DNA from: Cercis canadensis
Lineage: Eukaryota; Streptophyta; Magnoliopsida; Fabales; Fabaceae
NCBI GenBank assembly: GCA_003255065.1
Contig: QAOA01003658.1
Location: 1 to 64,000 of the forward strand
Direction: 5' to 3'
DNA length: 64,000 nucleotides
Made by a program: the position numbers and the translations under genes. This document shows positions 47,978 to 60,800 of the stretch, piece after piece. The notes beneath the pieces were generated by a model. The model was given only the letters and a program-made list of their open reading frames with translations. It did not search any database and was not told the origin of the DNA. How positions within the stretch are numbered: position 1 is the first letter of the stretch; every line of letters starts with the position of its first letter.

Positions 47978-50900
47978 TAAGGTGTAAGCCAAACCGGTTA
48001 AACCGGTCAAACCGACTGAACTGAACCAAAGGGGTCGATCTGGTTTTTGGTTTGATTTTATGAAAAACCGAAGAGGTCGGTTCGGTTCTCGGTTCCCATG
48101 AAGAAAAACCGAGTGTAAACCAAATCGAATCGAGGATAGCAAAATGACATTGTTTTGATGAATCCATATGTGTCATTTCCCCTTTCCTCACTAATTCTCT
48201 CAACGTCTCCATTCTCCTTTGAAATTTCAAATTTGAAATCCCTACTCCCCATCGCTCTCCCTCTAACTCTCCTCTCCCTTAGTCCCTTCACTGTCAATCT
48301 CGGACTCGTTCTCGGTGATGGCTCTCGCTCCTCCTTCCTTCTCCAACGTCGTGGACTCATTACCTTGTTGGTGAGTTAGCTTCACCATTATAAATATTTC
48401 TAGGGCTTTCTTGTCCTTCAGAAATATCTCTCACTTCATCCTTGTCACTTTGTGCCTCCCTCTCCAACTTTACTACTCTCGATCTAGTCTTCATAGCTAA
48501 AGGTATGGCTTTATCTCTCTAATCTTGCTAGAATTGGTCATTTCACTTGCATTCATTTTGTTGTTAGCAAATCTGGTTCAATTTCATGCTAAAAAGATCT
48601 TCAGTTTTATGCATTGCATTTGTTCTACTCTAAGCGTAATCCGTTCATTTTGAATGATAAGATCTAGTGGATTATTTTCATAGTAGTGCTGGACTTGATT
48701 TTAAGTTAGATTATCCATGGATGCTCTCCTGCTCTTGTTTTAGGCGCTACACATTCATGTATAATTCAGATGTAGTATCACTCTTTATTTAGATGTTGTT
48801 CATTTTTGGAAAACTTATTGCATATTCTGCTTCTTCTTTTGGATTCTTTTTTTTGTTTATAATGCGAGTTCAGATGCTTCTTTTGGATTTTTTTTTTTAG
48901 TTTGGTTTCGTGCTTATTGACTTAACCTGAGGTAGTAGTTGCTAGTTGCAACCTTTATCATGTCTCTGTTCATAGTTGCTAGTACTATGAAGCTAGATTT
49001 GTTGTTTTGACTATGACGGTTTAGTCACTATTTAAATAAGAACAACATCAGTTTTTAAAAAGTAAATGAAGTAAAAATAAAAGTTATGGAATGAGAACTG
49101 AAAATGATTTTATCGCCAAGAGAATAAATAAAATTCAAAATAATAAATAAAGTGATCATTGTCGCAACGTCCCTTTTGAAGCGCGATGCGGAGCGGCGAG
49201 ATCCCCACGAGAAAACATAAAAGTTAGTATATATGATATGATGCAAATGAATGAAGTCGCCACCAATAATTTTATTTCATTTTTAATCAAATGGAACGGT
49301 GCGATTGGACACCTAAAAAGGGAAAGGTTTGCATTTTTAGAGTTTGGATTCGGGGGTTGATTACGTGTAGGGAAGGTGTTAGCACCCTACAATGTCCGTT
49401 CTTAAAACGGTTACCTATTTAATCTTTTGTTATCTCTTAAAAATAAACTAAATTGGTCATAACATTATATTTTAAATTAACGTCGCTAGGTCCCACCAGT
49501 CCTTCTAGTAAAACCTAAAGGATGTCTTAAAACTATTAGGTGGAATTTGTGATTGTTATTACAATATTCCCCTAATCTATTCCGTCATAAGCAAGTTTTA
49601 ACATTTTTATTATGCACGTTAGAAAATGAGTTTAAGATTTGTGGAAAATGATTTTTTATTGAAGGTCTTTTTTAGTCCACTAGTACATCTGGGAAGGCTA
49701 AATGGACACTTCTCACCTCCGGAATGTCAAGGAGTCGTTGTCATTACAGCTATCCTTAATTATTCCTTCATCGGTAATCTTATTCCAGCACTTCAAGGTA
49801 AATACGATATTAGGCATAAAGAATATTTTGGAGAATCATGCGTTGAAAAGATTTTTATCAGGAGTTAGTCTCAAGCCCCACCAGTACTTCTAATAAAACT
49901 AGAGAAACCATTTTACCTCCGGAATGTCAAAATATCACCATCATTATAGCTAATTTTAATTATTCCCTCGTCAGTAATCTTATTCTAGCATGAGTAAAAA
50001 TAACATTAAGATGTAATGAGATGACTTATAGTGTAGCAAATATATGTTAGAAAAATATTAATAAAAAAAAAGCGATATTAGGATTTTTATCGGCCATACC
50101 AGTACCTCTGGCATAACCAAAAAAATTATCCCTCACCTCAGGAACATTAAGAAATAATCGTCCACACAATTATTCCCTAATTTAATCCGTCTTCGAACTT
50201 TGACTTTATTTCATTAACAAGGTGAAATGAAAATAATCATAACAACATCGCATAGGGTAAATAAAAAATAATTAAAAACATGAAATAATAATAATAGTGA
50301 TAATGATAATTAAACTTACCAATAATTAATCTACATATTATTAATGGACTCTTCACCAAATGAAGCCTTAAAAAGGATTAACACCAATACTGAGCCTAAC
50401 CCCAATAGTATTAAGGCAAAAAGTTAAGGAAATAAAAGGAAGAGTTGGGCCAAAAGCCCATCTCGTAGGTATTGTCCATTAAGCCCAAAATAGCATCAAG
50501 AAAAGAAAAAAAAAACAGATCCAATCATAAAAAACTAAGGCCCAAACCATAAATAAACCCACTAACCAAATGAAATAAACCATATTCAGAAGCCCAGCAA
50601 ACTAATGGCCCAAATACATCACCAAAAACATATCAGCCCCAACAAATTAAAAAGAAGGACAAATTAGTCTAGCAAAACCTGGGCCCAATCCAAGAAAGAA
50701 ATCAAAACACCCTACACAAGTGGTGCTCGGCCCAGCAGCTTAATTGGCCCAAATACCAAATCAGATTTTAGACAAAAATAAAAGAAAGACATGGACCAGC
50801 CCATAGACATAACAAATGAAGCAGTAATTGTAGTAAACTAAAATAAAATGGGCCAATCTAATACTCAAATAACAAAAGGGTCCAGCAAAATAAATGAAAG

Positions 50901-53093
50901 GAAGGTTAAAATAGCTAATAGATCAGCCCATTTCGAAAAAGGAAAGAAAATAACACTACACCTAACATTTTGGGTCTGATCCAACTTAAGAAATAAAACC
51001 CATTAACCTCTCTAAGCCCAAGCGAAAATCTGAACTAAACCCATGACAAAACAACATAAAAACCAATCAAAAATTAAACCAACATCTATATATACAAAAG
51101 GAAATTACAAATGAAAATAAAAGAGAGGTTCAGCAACCCCAAATGACTAGCATTGGTAGAAAGAAAAGAAAGAGCAGAGAGCGAAGGAGAGGAATGGGGG
51201 CGACGCACAGAGGGCAAAGTGCAACAAGCATGAATTTTCTCTCAAATCCAATGAGAGAAGGCATGGTTTTTGTCTCTATTTCTCATCCACTAGTGGTTAA
51301 GGTAAGGATTTCTCTTTCAATCTCTCAAAAATTTCTCTCTTTCCTTCTCTTGAAAATTGTTTCTCTCTATAAATATCTCTTTCTCTTTTTAAAAATCTCT
51401 ACTCTAACTCGGTTTTTCTCTTTAAAATTGGCTTCTATTGTGCTTCATTTTTTACTCCAAGCATGAATCCTAAGGAAAGAAATTTCTAAGTTTTACTTTT
51501 ATTAAAATGGTGGTTTTGGAGATTTTCTTTGATTTGGTATCTCTATTTAATCTTTCCCCCCTTTTTTTATTCAATTTGCCTCTAAGAAAAATGAGAACAG
51601 AGTGGCATTGCATAGACAGATATAGGAACGTGCTGTGGGAAGTATTTAACCAACGAAAAAATGAAAAATTTAGCACAAAGAAAAAAAAATAAATAAAGAA
51701 TGTGAGACAATGTTGGTACCAGAAATGACGAAAACTTTGGAACTCTTTTCCTCTGTATGCTACTGAGTTACCCTCCTCCTTGTTGCTTTGTGTTTCAAAA
51801 ATTTTTTTCTCTCTTTTTATCTCCAAATTCTCTCTATTTTCCTCAGAGTTTTTGTTCTCTCTCTGTATATCCTGGTGTCTTTTCGACTCTACCTGGGGAG
51901 ACCCATTTTATAGCCAGGACTGAGATTAATTTCTCATATAGGCTAAACTCTTCTTCTTCAATTTGCAGGTTGTATACCCAAATGAGGCACTGGGGCCTTT
52001 GTCAGCGAAGCATGGTGTCACCCTGCAAGGTGACGGAGCTGGCTAGCAGAAAATACCAAAGATTGTTTCTACTGCAATTTGATATCTTTTTGTCATTTTT
52101 TGGACAATATTTTTTACTTTGAAAAAAATAGAAAATATGCTCTGTAACCAAATTGATTTGCATTTTTACTTTCTGCTTTTATTTTGTTTTGTTTTGTTTT
52201 TTTTTTTTTATATCTGGGACATAAAAATAAATAAAAAAATAATATACCCACAAGTGCAAATTTGGGTATCAACAATCATTATTTGCATTTCACTTTTAAC
52301 TAATACATTGTTTTAGTGTTGTTTTACTCATGTCTTCACTGGGTTTGACTTTGTGCTGTTTTATTGTTTTGCCTCTTTGTGCTTGTAGTGCTGTTTGTTT
52401 TAAGATTATTCAAGTTATAATGTTGGCTATTTGGATTGATTAAGGATTGTTTTTGGATTACTAATGAAACAACTTGTGCAAAGGAAAAGAGGGGACGTGG
52501 GGCAAGAAAAGTGTTCACTCCTACAAGAGCTTCCCTTATAGGGCCTAGGACATATTATTCATGTCTATTGAACTTAATGTGAGATGAAAAAAAAAAAAAG
52601 GTGTAAATGCAGCTTCTGTGTAAACAATTTTCTAATGTTATTTTGGAAGAACTACTTGCTTGACCTGTCCAAAAATTATGTTATAGTAGAAAACATCTTA
52701 ATCTAAAGTGTCTCTGCTTGAAGTAAAGTTATTTTTAACAGTGAAGTGCTTCTAGATTTGTACCTATTTCACAAGGGTGTTTTGCCTTATAATTTTATTG
52801 TTGTTTTAGTGAAAATTCTTAGCTGTTTCTAGTTTGTATTTTTTTTTTTGGTTGATTTACTGATTTACCTTTGATTTTCAGCTCTCTGTTAGCTTCTGTT
52901 TTTTGCCTTATTCTTGTTCAAATTTGGAAAAATGGCTTGTACAAATTTTCTGAAAAAAATTGACCAAACCGAACTGAACTAGACCGGTTCGGTTCAGTTT
53001 TACTCTCAAAATTTTGAAAAATTGAACCGAACCAATTTGGTTTTGTCAGTTCGGTGTTGGTTTGGGGTGTAAACCGGACCGATTACACCCCTA
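47978..53093 (+). mobile_element. Second non-autonomous hAT-type element, same family as 7,058-10,263
   Basis: The left end is TAAGGTGTAAGCC (47,978) and the right end is ...CGATTACACCCCTA (53,093), with AACCG/CGGTT-rich subterminal zones. A perfect 8-bp duplication TATGTAAC flanks it (47,970-47,977 and 53,094-53,101). Without the nested solo LTR (49,160-52,274) it is about 2.0 kb. It has no transposase. A CT-rich leader-like stretch with a short frame 'MALAPPSFSNVVDSLPC' ending at a GTGAG donor-like site (48,318-48,371) and a frame about 52,465-52,580 ('VFTPTRASLIGPRTYY') may be captured host sequence, but I cannot identify a source. Confidence 0.8.
49160..52274 (-). mobile_element. Element D: solo LTR (3,115 bp), minus strand, exact ATCAT duplication
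   Basis: Read on the minus strand it starts TGTTGATACCC at 52,274 and ends ...GGGACGTTGCGACA at 49,160. The flanks are ATCAT on both sides (49,155-49,159 and 52,275-52,279). The 3' zone has the Tat/Ogre-type text (on the plus strand 'GTAGGGAAGGTGTTAGCACC', 49,368-49,387). Its 5' end differs from the TGTAGACACC family of A, B and C, so it is a different family. No coding region remains. Confidence 0.85.
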
Positions 53094-54459
53094 TATGTAA
53101 CTATTTTTGCTGCTGTCAGTTTCTCACTAGCAGCACTCAGTGTTTTAATTCTTTTCGAGCAACAAAATTTGAGAGTTAGCACCATTTATCTTATTAGAAC
53201 CGTAAGACATATATATTAATTATGAAATTTTCAGAATTTTTATGTCTAACTTGCTCCTGGTTTCGATTTGAATATGATTGTTCACTGCTAACACATCTTT
53301 GACAGTGTTTAGTCTTTTGTCTATAATTTAAATTATAATGCTCCTTTTTGCATGATTCTTGCTTTGTTCTAACCACAAGATGTTTTTCTTCAACATGTAT
53401 AATTTTCATATTTTTTGTATGTTTCACCTGATCCCAATTTGCATTTCAAGTTAGCTTTATTTTTTGTGCTGTCAAGTTGCCAGACAGCTCTGGTAGTGTT
53501 TAGTCTCTTAATTATTCCCGGAGGTATAGAGCTCCAATTTGAGTGGTTCTTCTTTCATTTGAACCATAAGACATATATGTTTCATGTGTAAAGTTTTTGG
53601 AATCTTTTCATCTCCCCCCTGCTCCCAATTTTCATTTCAAGTTAGCTATTTTTCTGTGCTGCGAAGTTGCCAGACAGCTCTGGCAGCATTTAGTCTTTTG
53701 ATTCTTTATGGAGCTATAGAGCTTAGAATTTAGCACCATTTGTCTCGATAGAATCGTANGTTTGGGGTGTAAACCGGACCGATTACGCCCCTATATGTAA
53801 CTATTTTTGCTGCTGTCAGTTTCTCACTGGCAGCACTCAGTGTTTTAATTCTTTTCGAAGCTACAAAATTTGGAAGTTAGCACCATTTATCTTGTTAGAA
53901 CCGTAAGACATATATATTAATTATGAAATTTTCAGAATTTTTATGTCTAACTTGCTCCTAGTTTCGATTTGAATAAGATTGTTCACTGCTAACACGTCTT
54001 TGACAGTGTTCAGTCTTTTATCTATAATTTAAATTATAATGCTCCTTTTTGCATGATTCTTGCTTTGTTCTAACCACAAGATGTTTTTCTTCGACATGTA
54101 TAATTTTCATATTTTTTGTATGTTTCACCTGGTCCCAATTTGCATTTCAAGTTAGCTTTATTTTTTGTGCTGTCAAGTTGCCAGACAGCTCTGGTAGTGT
54201 TTAGTCTCTTAATTATTCCCGGCGGTACAGAGCTCCAATTTGAGTGGTTCTTCTTTCATTTGAACCATAAGACATATATGTTTCATGTGTAAAGTTTTTG
54301 GAATTTTTTCATCTCCCCCCTGCTCCCAGTTTTCATTTCAAGTTAGCTATTTTTCTGTGCTGCCAAGTTGCCAGACAGCTCTGGCAGCATTTAGTCTTTT
54401 GATTCTTTATGGAGCTATAGAGCTTAGAATTTATCACCATTTGTCTCGATAGAATCGTA
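53062..54459. repeat. Tandem 0.7-kb duplication joined by an N
   Basis: The segment 53,062-53,758 (hAT right end plus LTR flank) is repeated at 53,760-54,459 with few differences. A single N at 53,759 marks the join. The second copy begins inside the hAT right end and continues past the end of the first. This is the pattern expected of two overlapping contigs placed end to end without merging. Confidence 0.85.
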
Positions 54460-57173
54460 AGATGTGTCCCTTTAATGTGTGAAATTTTTAGAATTTTTTC
54501 ACATTTTCACTAATTCCAATTTTAATTTGAATGCAGTTGTTTTAGATTATACCTAAGTGACCTTTTCTTAACTTTCCCTTATTCTATTTTTTGAGATTTA
54601 GCTTGGTTCTAAGCATTGCATGGGAGCTATTGGCAATTCAATTTGGTGATTTTTGCATTTTCCTGCATGAGAGCTGACTGGTGGTTTTATTTTTGGGGTG
54701 GTTGTCTTAAATTTATTTGAGTTTGATTTGGAATAATTATCGGGTTATTGAATTCTCCAAGTTGTGGTCATTGTCTATTGGGTGTCATGTGGGATCCTTC
54801 TTGTATGATTGAGGCATGAGATATACTTGAATGATGATATTTAGTTGTGAATCTTAACTTGTATTTGATATTTCCTTGTGCAAATTTACATATAACTAAG
54901 AGTTATTATGGTCGTTGGCAAGTTAGAGAGCTATACTCGAGAAGGCTTTGCTACAAGCTATGAGCAAAAGACTTCTATTTATCTTACTTTATTTTTTTGA
55001 ATGCAATTAAAATCCCTCTCCCCGAGACAAGTATTGTAATACTTAAAATCATACATTTGCACTGCATATAAAATATATATTTGTGTCGCGTAGTATCCGC
55101 ATACCCCTTCACTTATCATAGGAGAATAGATCGAGTTTGATTCCTTTGTGGAATAGCTTTGTTTATCCAACCTAGGTAAAGGTAGCACCACCTTGGAGGG
55201 CGCTTTATGCGAGAAAGGAATAGAATGATTTAGGTCTCAGTAGAGAAATCATGCATTGCATGTTTAAATTCGTTGTCCTTAATTTTGTTAGATATTCTAG
55301 TAATACATTTATTATTTTAGGATAAATAAAATACACATTTTTGGTCATAATATGTTTCTACAATAAATTTTGGGTAACCGTTCTCTGAACGGGTGTTGTG
55401 GGGTGTCTAACATTTTCTTTGCACACAAATTAACTCTCAAACCATCTATGATTCGCAGACCATTTTTTTTTTAAATTCAAAAATGATTTCTAATTGTACC
55501 CTATTTTTCTAAACAATTGGTAGCGACTCCAAGTTTTCTTTTGAAAACTAAAATCTTTTTTAAAGTCTATCATTCGCGTCGTAGTGATCTTTGAGTACGT
55601 TATGACACCTACAGATCACAAATAAATGGAGATATGGAAGCTTCCAATAAAAACATCAAGAAAATAGTTGAAAAAATGGTGGTAACTTATAAATACTAGT
55701 ATGAGATGGTCTATTATGCTTTGCATGCTTATCACATAGTTGTGTAGTCTTCAATTGGGGCAACGCCCTATTCTTTGGTATATGGTATGGAAGTTATCAC
55801 TCCAATAGAAGTTGAGATCGCTTAGAGTTTTAATGGAGACAGAATTGGAGAAATCCGAATGGGCAAGAGTTAGATATGAATAGTTGAATATGATTTAGGA
55901 GAAAAGATTGACAGCAATTTGTCATGGACAATTGTATCAACAAAGGATAGCTAGAGCATTCAACAAAAAATTTCAACCTTGAGAGTTCTAATCAAGGGAC
56001 CTAATGTTGAAAAAGGTTCTGCCACATCAAAAAGATGCTAGAGACAAATGGGCCCTAACTCACCAAGGGCCATATATTGTCAATCAGACATTCTCAAGAG
56101 GAACACTAATCCTCATAGATATAGAAGGGCAAGAACTCCCTAGGCCTATAAATTCTAATGTAGTGAAGAAATATTACCTCTCAAAAAAAGGGAAGAAAAA
56201 AAAAAGAAAAGGAAAAAAAAGTGTTCTAAGCAAAAGTTCAGGCACAAAAAAAAAAANAAAAAAAAAAAAAAAGAGCAAAAGCAAAATAAATAGGGAAATT
56301 GTTGTTGAAAACCTAAAAGGATGGCCTAAACTAGAAAATAGATATAGAATAACACCAAAGAGCAATGGGGAAGCCCGGTGATATAAGAGAATTCATGAAG
56401 AAAGTAAGATAATTGCACTCTACTATTAAAGGGTTAAATGTTCACATCAGATGAGTAGAAGCCGTATTCGATGCAATATGAGAATTAATCAAGTTGAACA
56501 TTGAAGAGTTAAAAACTGAGGTAATTTTTCATATTTGTGTTGGGGCAAGTCCATCATCATAAAACTCCCATAATGGGGCAATTTGTCTTCTTCAAATTCC
56601 TTAATGATGCAACTCATGTGGTTCATTTCCCTAGAAGTGTGTAGTCTTTCTCCTAAAATAAAATAAGTGAATTCATTGAGTTAATTTATTTCTATTATAC
56701 ATTTCCTCCATGCTAAATTGCTGAGTTATTATTCAAAATAAAATGTGAGTGGATTTATCATAATGACAGATTCAATTATTCTTGAATTTTTTTTCTGACT
56801 TGGTTTCTAGATTTCAGGAATAATAGAAATTCTTTATCACGATAGGTTTCAGAAATGTAAAAAAAAAAGGGGGGGGGGGGAAGACAAGAAAAGGAAGTAA
56901 CAAGAAAATAAAGATAAGATGATCGAATAGGAAAGAAGTGAGTATGTGATTCAGTCAAAGGCAATGTAATTTTTGTCTCCAAAAGAAATAAGAGGGTCGG
57001 GTTTTCCAAAGACAAGAGGAATCAAAGATCTTTTGCAAAAGAACAATTAGATGAGTGACCCGATTTAGCATATCAAGTTTTGATTGAACCAAGTTTTCCT
57101 TTGCACACCTAATCATGTGTTGCTTTGAATGAGCATGTACATTTTGAAATTGAAGTTTTCTTGCTCTTAGCAA

Positions 57174-57422
57174 ATTTTAAATTCTTGTCAGCTCTCGAGT
57201 GAAAGATCTCGGTGCTTTTAAATTCTTGTCGACTCTCGGGTGAAAGATCTCAGTACTTTTAAATTTTTGTTTGCTCTCGAGTGAAAGATCTCGATGCTTT
57301 TAAATTCTGTCGGCTCCCAAGTGAAATATCTCAGTGCTTTTAAATTATATCGGCTCCTGGGTGAAAGATCTCGGTGTTTTTAAATTCTGTTTGCTCCCGA
57401 GAGAAAGATCTCGGTGCTTTTA
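57174..57422 (+). repeat. Minisatellite, about six copies of a 41-bp unit, near the 3' end of element A
   Basis: Units read about 'TTTTAAATTCTTGTC' followed by 'CTCTCGAGTGAAAGATCTCG'. The period is 41 bp (for example 57,181, 57,222 and 57,263), with later units slightly diverged. It lies between the end of the integrase-side coding remnant and the 3' LTR at 57,561, i.e. in the 3' untranslated zone, where Tat/Ogre-type elements are known to carry tandem repeats. Confidence 0.85.
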
Positions 57423-57897
57423 ATTTTATTTTATTTTTATCATTTTTGGGTACTCTGGACAAAATACATGTCTTTTGTCTTTACATGTTTTTTATACCAA
57501 AATATGACTAGTGAGAGCTTAGCATATTTTTCTATAAGAAAACACATAAAGAGAGGTAATTGTAGACACCATATTTTATTTGGGTGTTTTTCATGACATA
57601 AAAAAAATATAAGTTCTTAATTTTTATTATTGCTTTTTATATTTGGGCATTTGTAGTAAAGCAAATCTTAGGCCTAGTCCATTGTTAGTCTAGCTCACTT
57701 ATTTTATCTAGCTCATTTAGCCCATTCTTTAATATTTAGATTTTTGTAAGTAGTAGGTAATAAAAAAGAAGAAAAGAAATTATGTTAATAAATTTTTGTG
57801 TTACTAGATCTAGCTGGGCCAATGAGGGAGTAAGAATTAGATTTTTCTCACTCTTTATTGGTCTAAGTCTATGCACATTATTCTTATTAAGTAAACT

Positions 57898-60800
57898 AGT
57901 ACTATTCCCATGCCGATGCGCGGGCCACTGGGCGGCGAGACACGAAACCAAGGCAACGGGATGTGGGATACAATTTATGCTTCTATATCATGAATTTGAT
58001 CATTACCACAACACAGGGAGATGACATTTGGTATCTAAATAACAGTTTCACCATCATTCTTGGACTTTCATCTAGCATTGGTGCCCACCCGATGTGTGGG
58101 CTGGGGGGGGGGGGGGGGAAGCACAAAATAGGGTGTCTGACAAACTTTAATTTAGAGCATAAGTTTTTATAACTCTATGTGATTTATTCTATTAAGAATA
58201 ACTCCCGAGCATTGTCCCTTGTGAGCAAAGGTGGCACGAGACTGAGAATAGGAAATCCTATTGGACCACCCGTTAGGGTTAGTTTAGTGATTATCCAAAT
58301 TATGATCCTATTAGAATTTTAGGAACCATGTAAACAAGGTTTGTTCTTCATCAATTTTAAAGCATTATAGGGTATTTAATTTTTTTATCCTTTTTTTTTA
58401 CCTCAAATTGTACTAAAACATAGATATAAAATTTATTTATGTTCCCTTTCCCGTTCTGGGGCAATTATCATTTACCCAGACCTAGTTATATAAGAATTAA
58501 CATGCATACCATCTCAGACATATCAAACTGCCTAAATCATTACTTAATTGCACAAAGGCTAAAATTATTAAACCAAAAATATGACTATTTTGCTTTATCA
58601 AATGAATAAACAAAGAGAAAACAACATAAGCAATTTAAAATGTTTTCAATGTTCTCAATTTGCAAGATCCTCTTCTAAACAACCATCGAAAAATGTTCCA
58701 TAAAAAATTTAAATAGAAAATAATATCTATGCAGTGATTCTAATAATTTAATTATAATATGATCTATATGATATCCATACATGATAAGCTAAATTATAAC
58801 ATTATCTATAATACATATTTATCTTTACTTTTCAAGGTAACACCACAATGATTAGTAAAATAATTTGGTTCCTATTCTTGTCGAAAATAATCAACTACCA
58901 AAAATCTACTTGTGCTCCTTGTTTATTTTTAAATGTGACATGTAATAGTTTTTTTCTTATTTATAATAAATGTCACTTCCCAGTTATTTGATTAACATCT
59001 ATAAATTTTTAAAAAATAAAAAATAATTAGTGTCTTCAGCACTTACTTAAAAATAAAACACATTTATGTATCAAAAATAAAATTAAAAGAAAATTATTCA
59101 ATAATAAACAAAATCCTTTAAAAAAAAAAGGGTTATATATTAAATATATAAATTAAGAATAACATGATAGACTTTGAATGACATAAAAAAAATTGTAATA
59201 CAATAAGTCAAGACTTATGATCAGAACCAAAATTAAACACCAAACAGACTGTGTTTGAGTGGTATGGAGGTCGTCCTCAATTCTTTTGGGTTCTGTGTTC
59301 AAATCTAGACTCATAAATAAAAGTACCCAAACAAATTCACAAAGAAACCAAATGAATTTATAGGGATTATATCAAAGTACTTCTCTTAAGCACATTAATT
59401 TCTTACAACACCAAGGGAAGGGCAACTAAAGAAACACAAGTCAAATCAGAGACATCAGAAAGTGTCCATAAATTCTTAAAAATTAGTTTATGCTTTCCTA
59501 GCCAAATCTTTAATGTCCAATGGAAGTTAGGGATGTTACACAATAAAGCACTTCAACATGCTAATATTCTAAATCTTGTCCACTTAATAAATTCAAAATA
59601 TGGATTCAAGGAAGGAAATATTCAGAAACATTACTTTATTTCCGACAAACATATCATTTCTTGATAATTTGGAGAGGATGTCTAAATTTTTAATTTAATG
59701 AATTAGAAGATAGGAAGCTATATTCTTAGATAATTCTTGATTTCAATATTAATAAGGCAACAATTAAACCAATAAGCTAAAGTGCTCTCCAATCNATTAT
59801 AAATTACCTAGACCATTGTTATATGTGAATTAACATGTATAACATCTTAGACAAATCAAACTACTTAAATCATCCCTTAATTGCACAATCAAAGGCTAAA
59901 ATTATTAAACCAAAAATAAGACTATTTTTCCTTATCAAATGAATGAACAAAGAGATAGCAACATGAGCCATTTAAAATATTTTTGATGTTCTAGATCAGC
60001 AAGATCCTCTCTAAACATTCATCCAAAAATGTTCCTTAAGAAATTTAAATAGAAAACTACGATGATTCTAATAATTTAATTATTTTATAATATAAGATAT
60101 TCACACATAAGTCAGATTATAACATTATCTATAATACATATTTATCTTAACTTTTCAAAGTGGACACCAGAATGGTTAATAAAATAATTTGGTTCCCATT
60201 CCTATCCGTCCCAATAATCTGCTATGAAAAATTTACTAGTCCTCTAGTTTATCTTTGAATGGGACGTGTAATGGTTCCTTCCTTATTTATAATAAAAGTC
60301 ACATCCCAATTATTAGAAGAATGATTTGTATTTCTTGTTCTCATTTGTAGAAGGTATTTTCTGAATTTGCATATCATTTAAAAAAAAAATCTCTATTAGA
60401 GTAACATGGATTTGGTAGAATATTAATATTGTAACTTGTGGAATATTATATTGCGAATGATATTATATACCATTCTCCTTTGAATAATTTGATTAATATA
60501 CCAAACCAACTACACTAACTTTTAAACCCATGAAACAAAATGAATTATATCTTTACTAATATGTGTGGTTGCATAATCCACATTCAAGTTTTACTATATA
60601 GTTCACTTTAGACCATCCAAAATATGCCTTATCATATAACCCAAAAAAAAAAAAAAAAGTAAAATCTCATTGTGGCCCTTTCATTATTGATTATGGTCTT
60701 CATCTTGTTGGTTGATAATTTTGTCAGTTGAAGATCTTCCTCAACAATGAATGCATCCTCCACCACTCTTTTTTCATATTGTACATGAAGCAAACTTGTC

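Larger units (their letters stand above)
41441..55607 (+). mobile_element. Element B: solo-LTR-like copy inserted in the integrase region of element A
   Basis: It begins TGTAGACACC (41,441) and ends ...ACGTTATGACA (55,607), the same LTR ends as elements A and C. After subtracting solo LTR C, the hAT element and a repeated 0.7-kb segment, about 4.2 kb remains, the same length as LTR C, so it is best read as a single LTR. Flanking words TCTAT and CCTAC could be a decayed 5-bp duplication. It carries internal repeated units about 'CAGACAGCTCTGG' and 'GAACCATAAGACA' (53,100-54,480). Confidence 0.7.
38575..57897 (+). mobile_element. Element A: Tat/Ogre-like Ty3 LTR-retrotransposon fossil, host of a nested block
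   Basis: LTR sequence starting TATAGACAC at 38,575 reappears at 57,561 as TGTAGACACC and stays similar for over 300 bp, to about 57,897. Between them, integrase-core sequence ('AIDYFTKWVEVTSYG', 'IITDNGSNLNGVDIQKLCEK') at about 41,283-41,440 and the integrase C-terminal part ('KVLPHQKDARDKWALTHQGP', 'GTLILIDIEGQELPRPIN') at 55,608-56,200 identify a Tat/Ogre-like Ty3 element. A 14-kb insertion (element B and its passengers) separates the two parts. Most of gag-pol is absent and the element is heavily broken. It is the oldest layer of the nest. Confidence 0.75.

Noticed and set aside
59255-59335. Possible tRNA-derived SINE head ('TTTGAGTGGTATGGAGGTCG', then 'TGTGTTCAAATCTAGACTC')
   Set aside because: The A and B box-like words have roughly the right spacing, but no 3' end, target duplication or second copy was seen.
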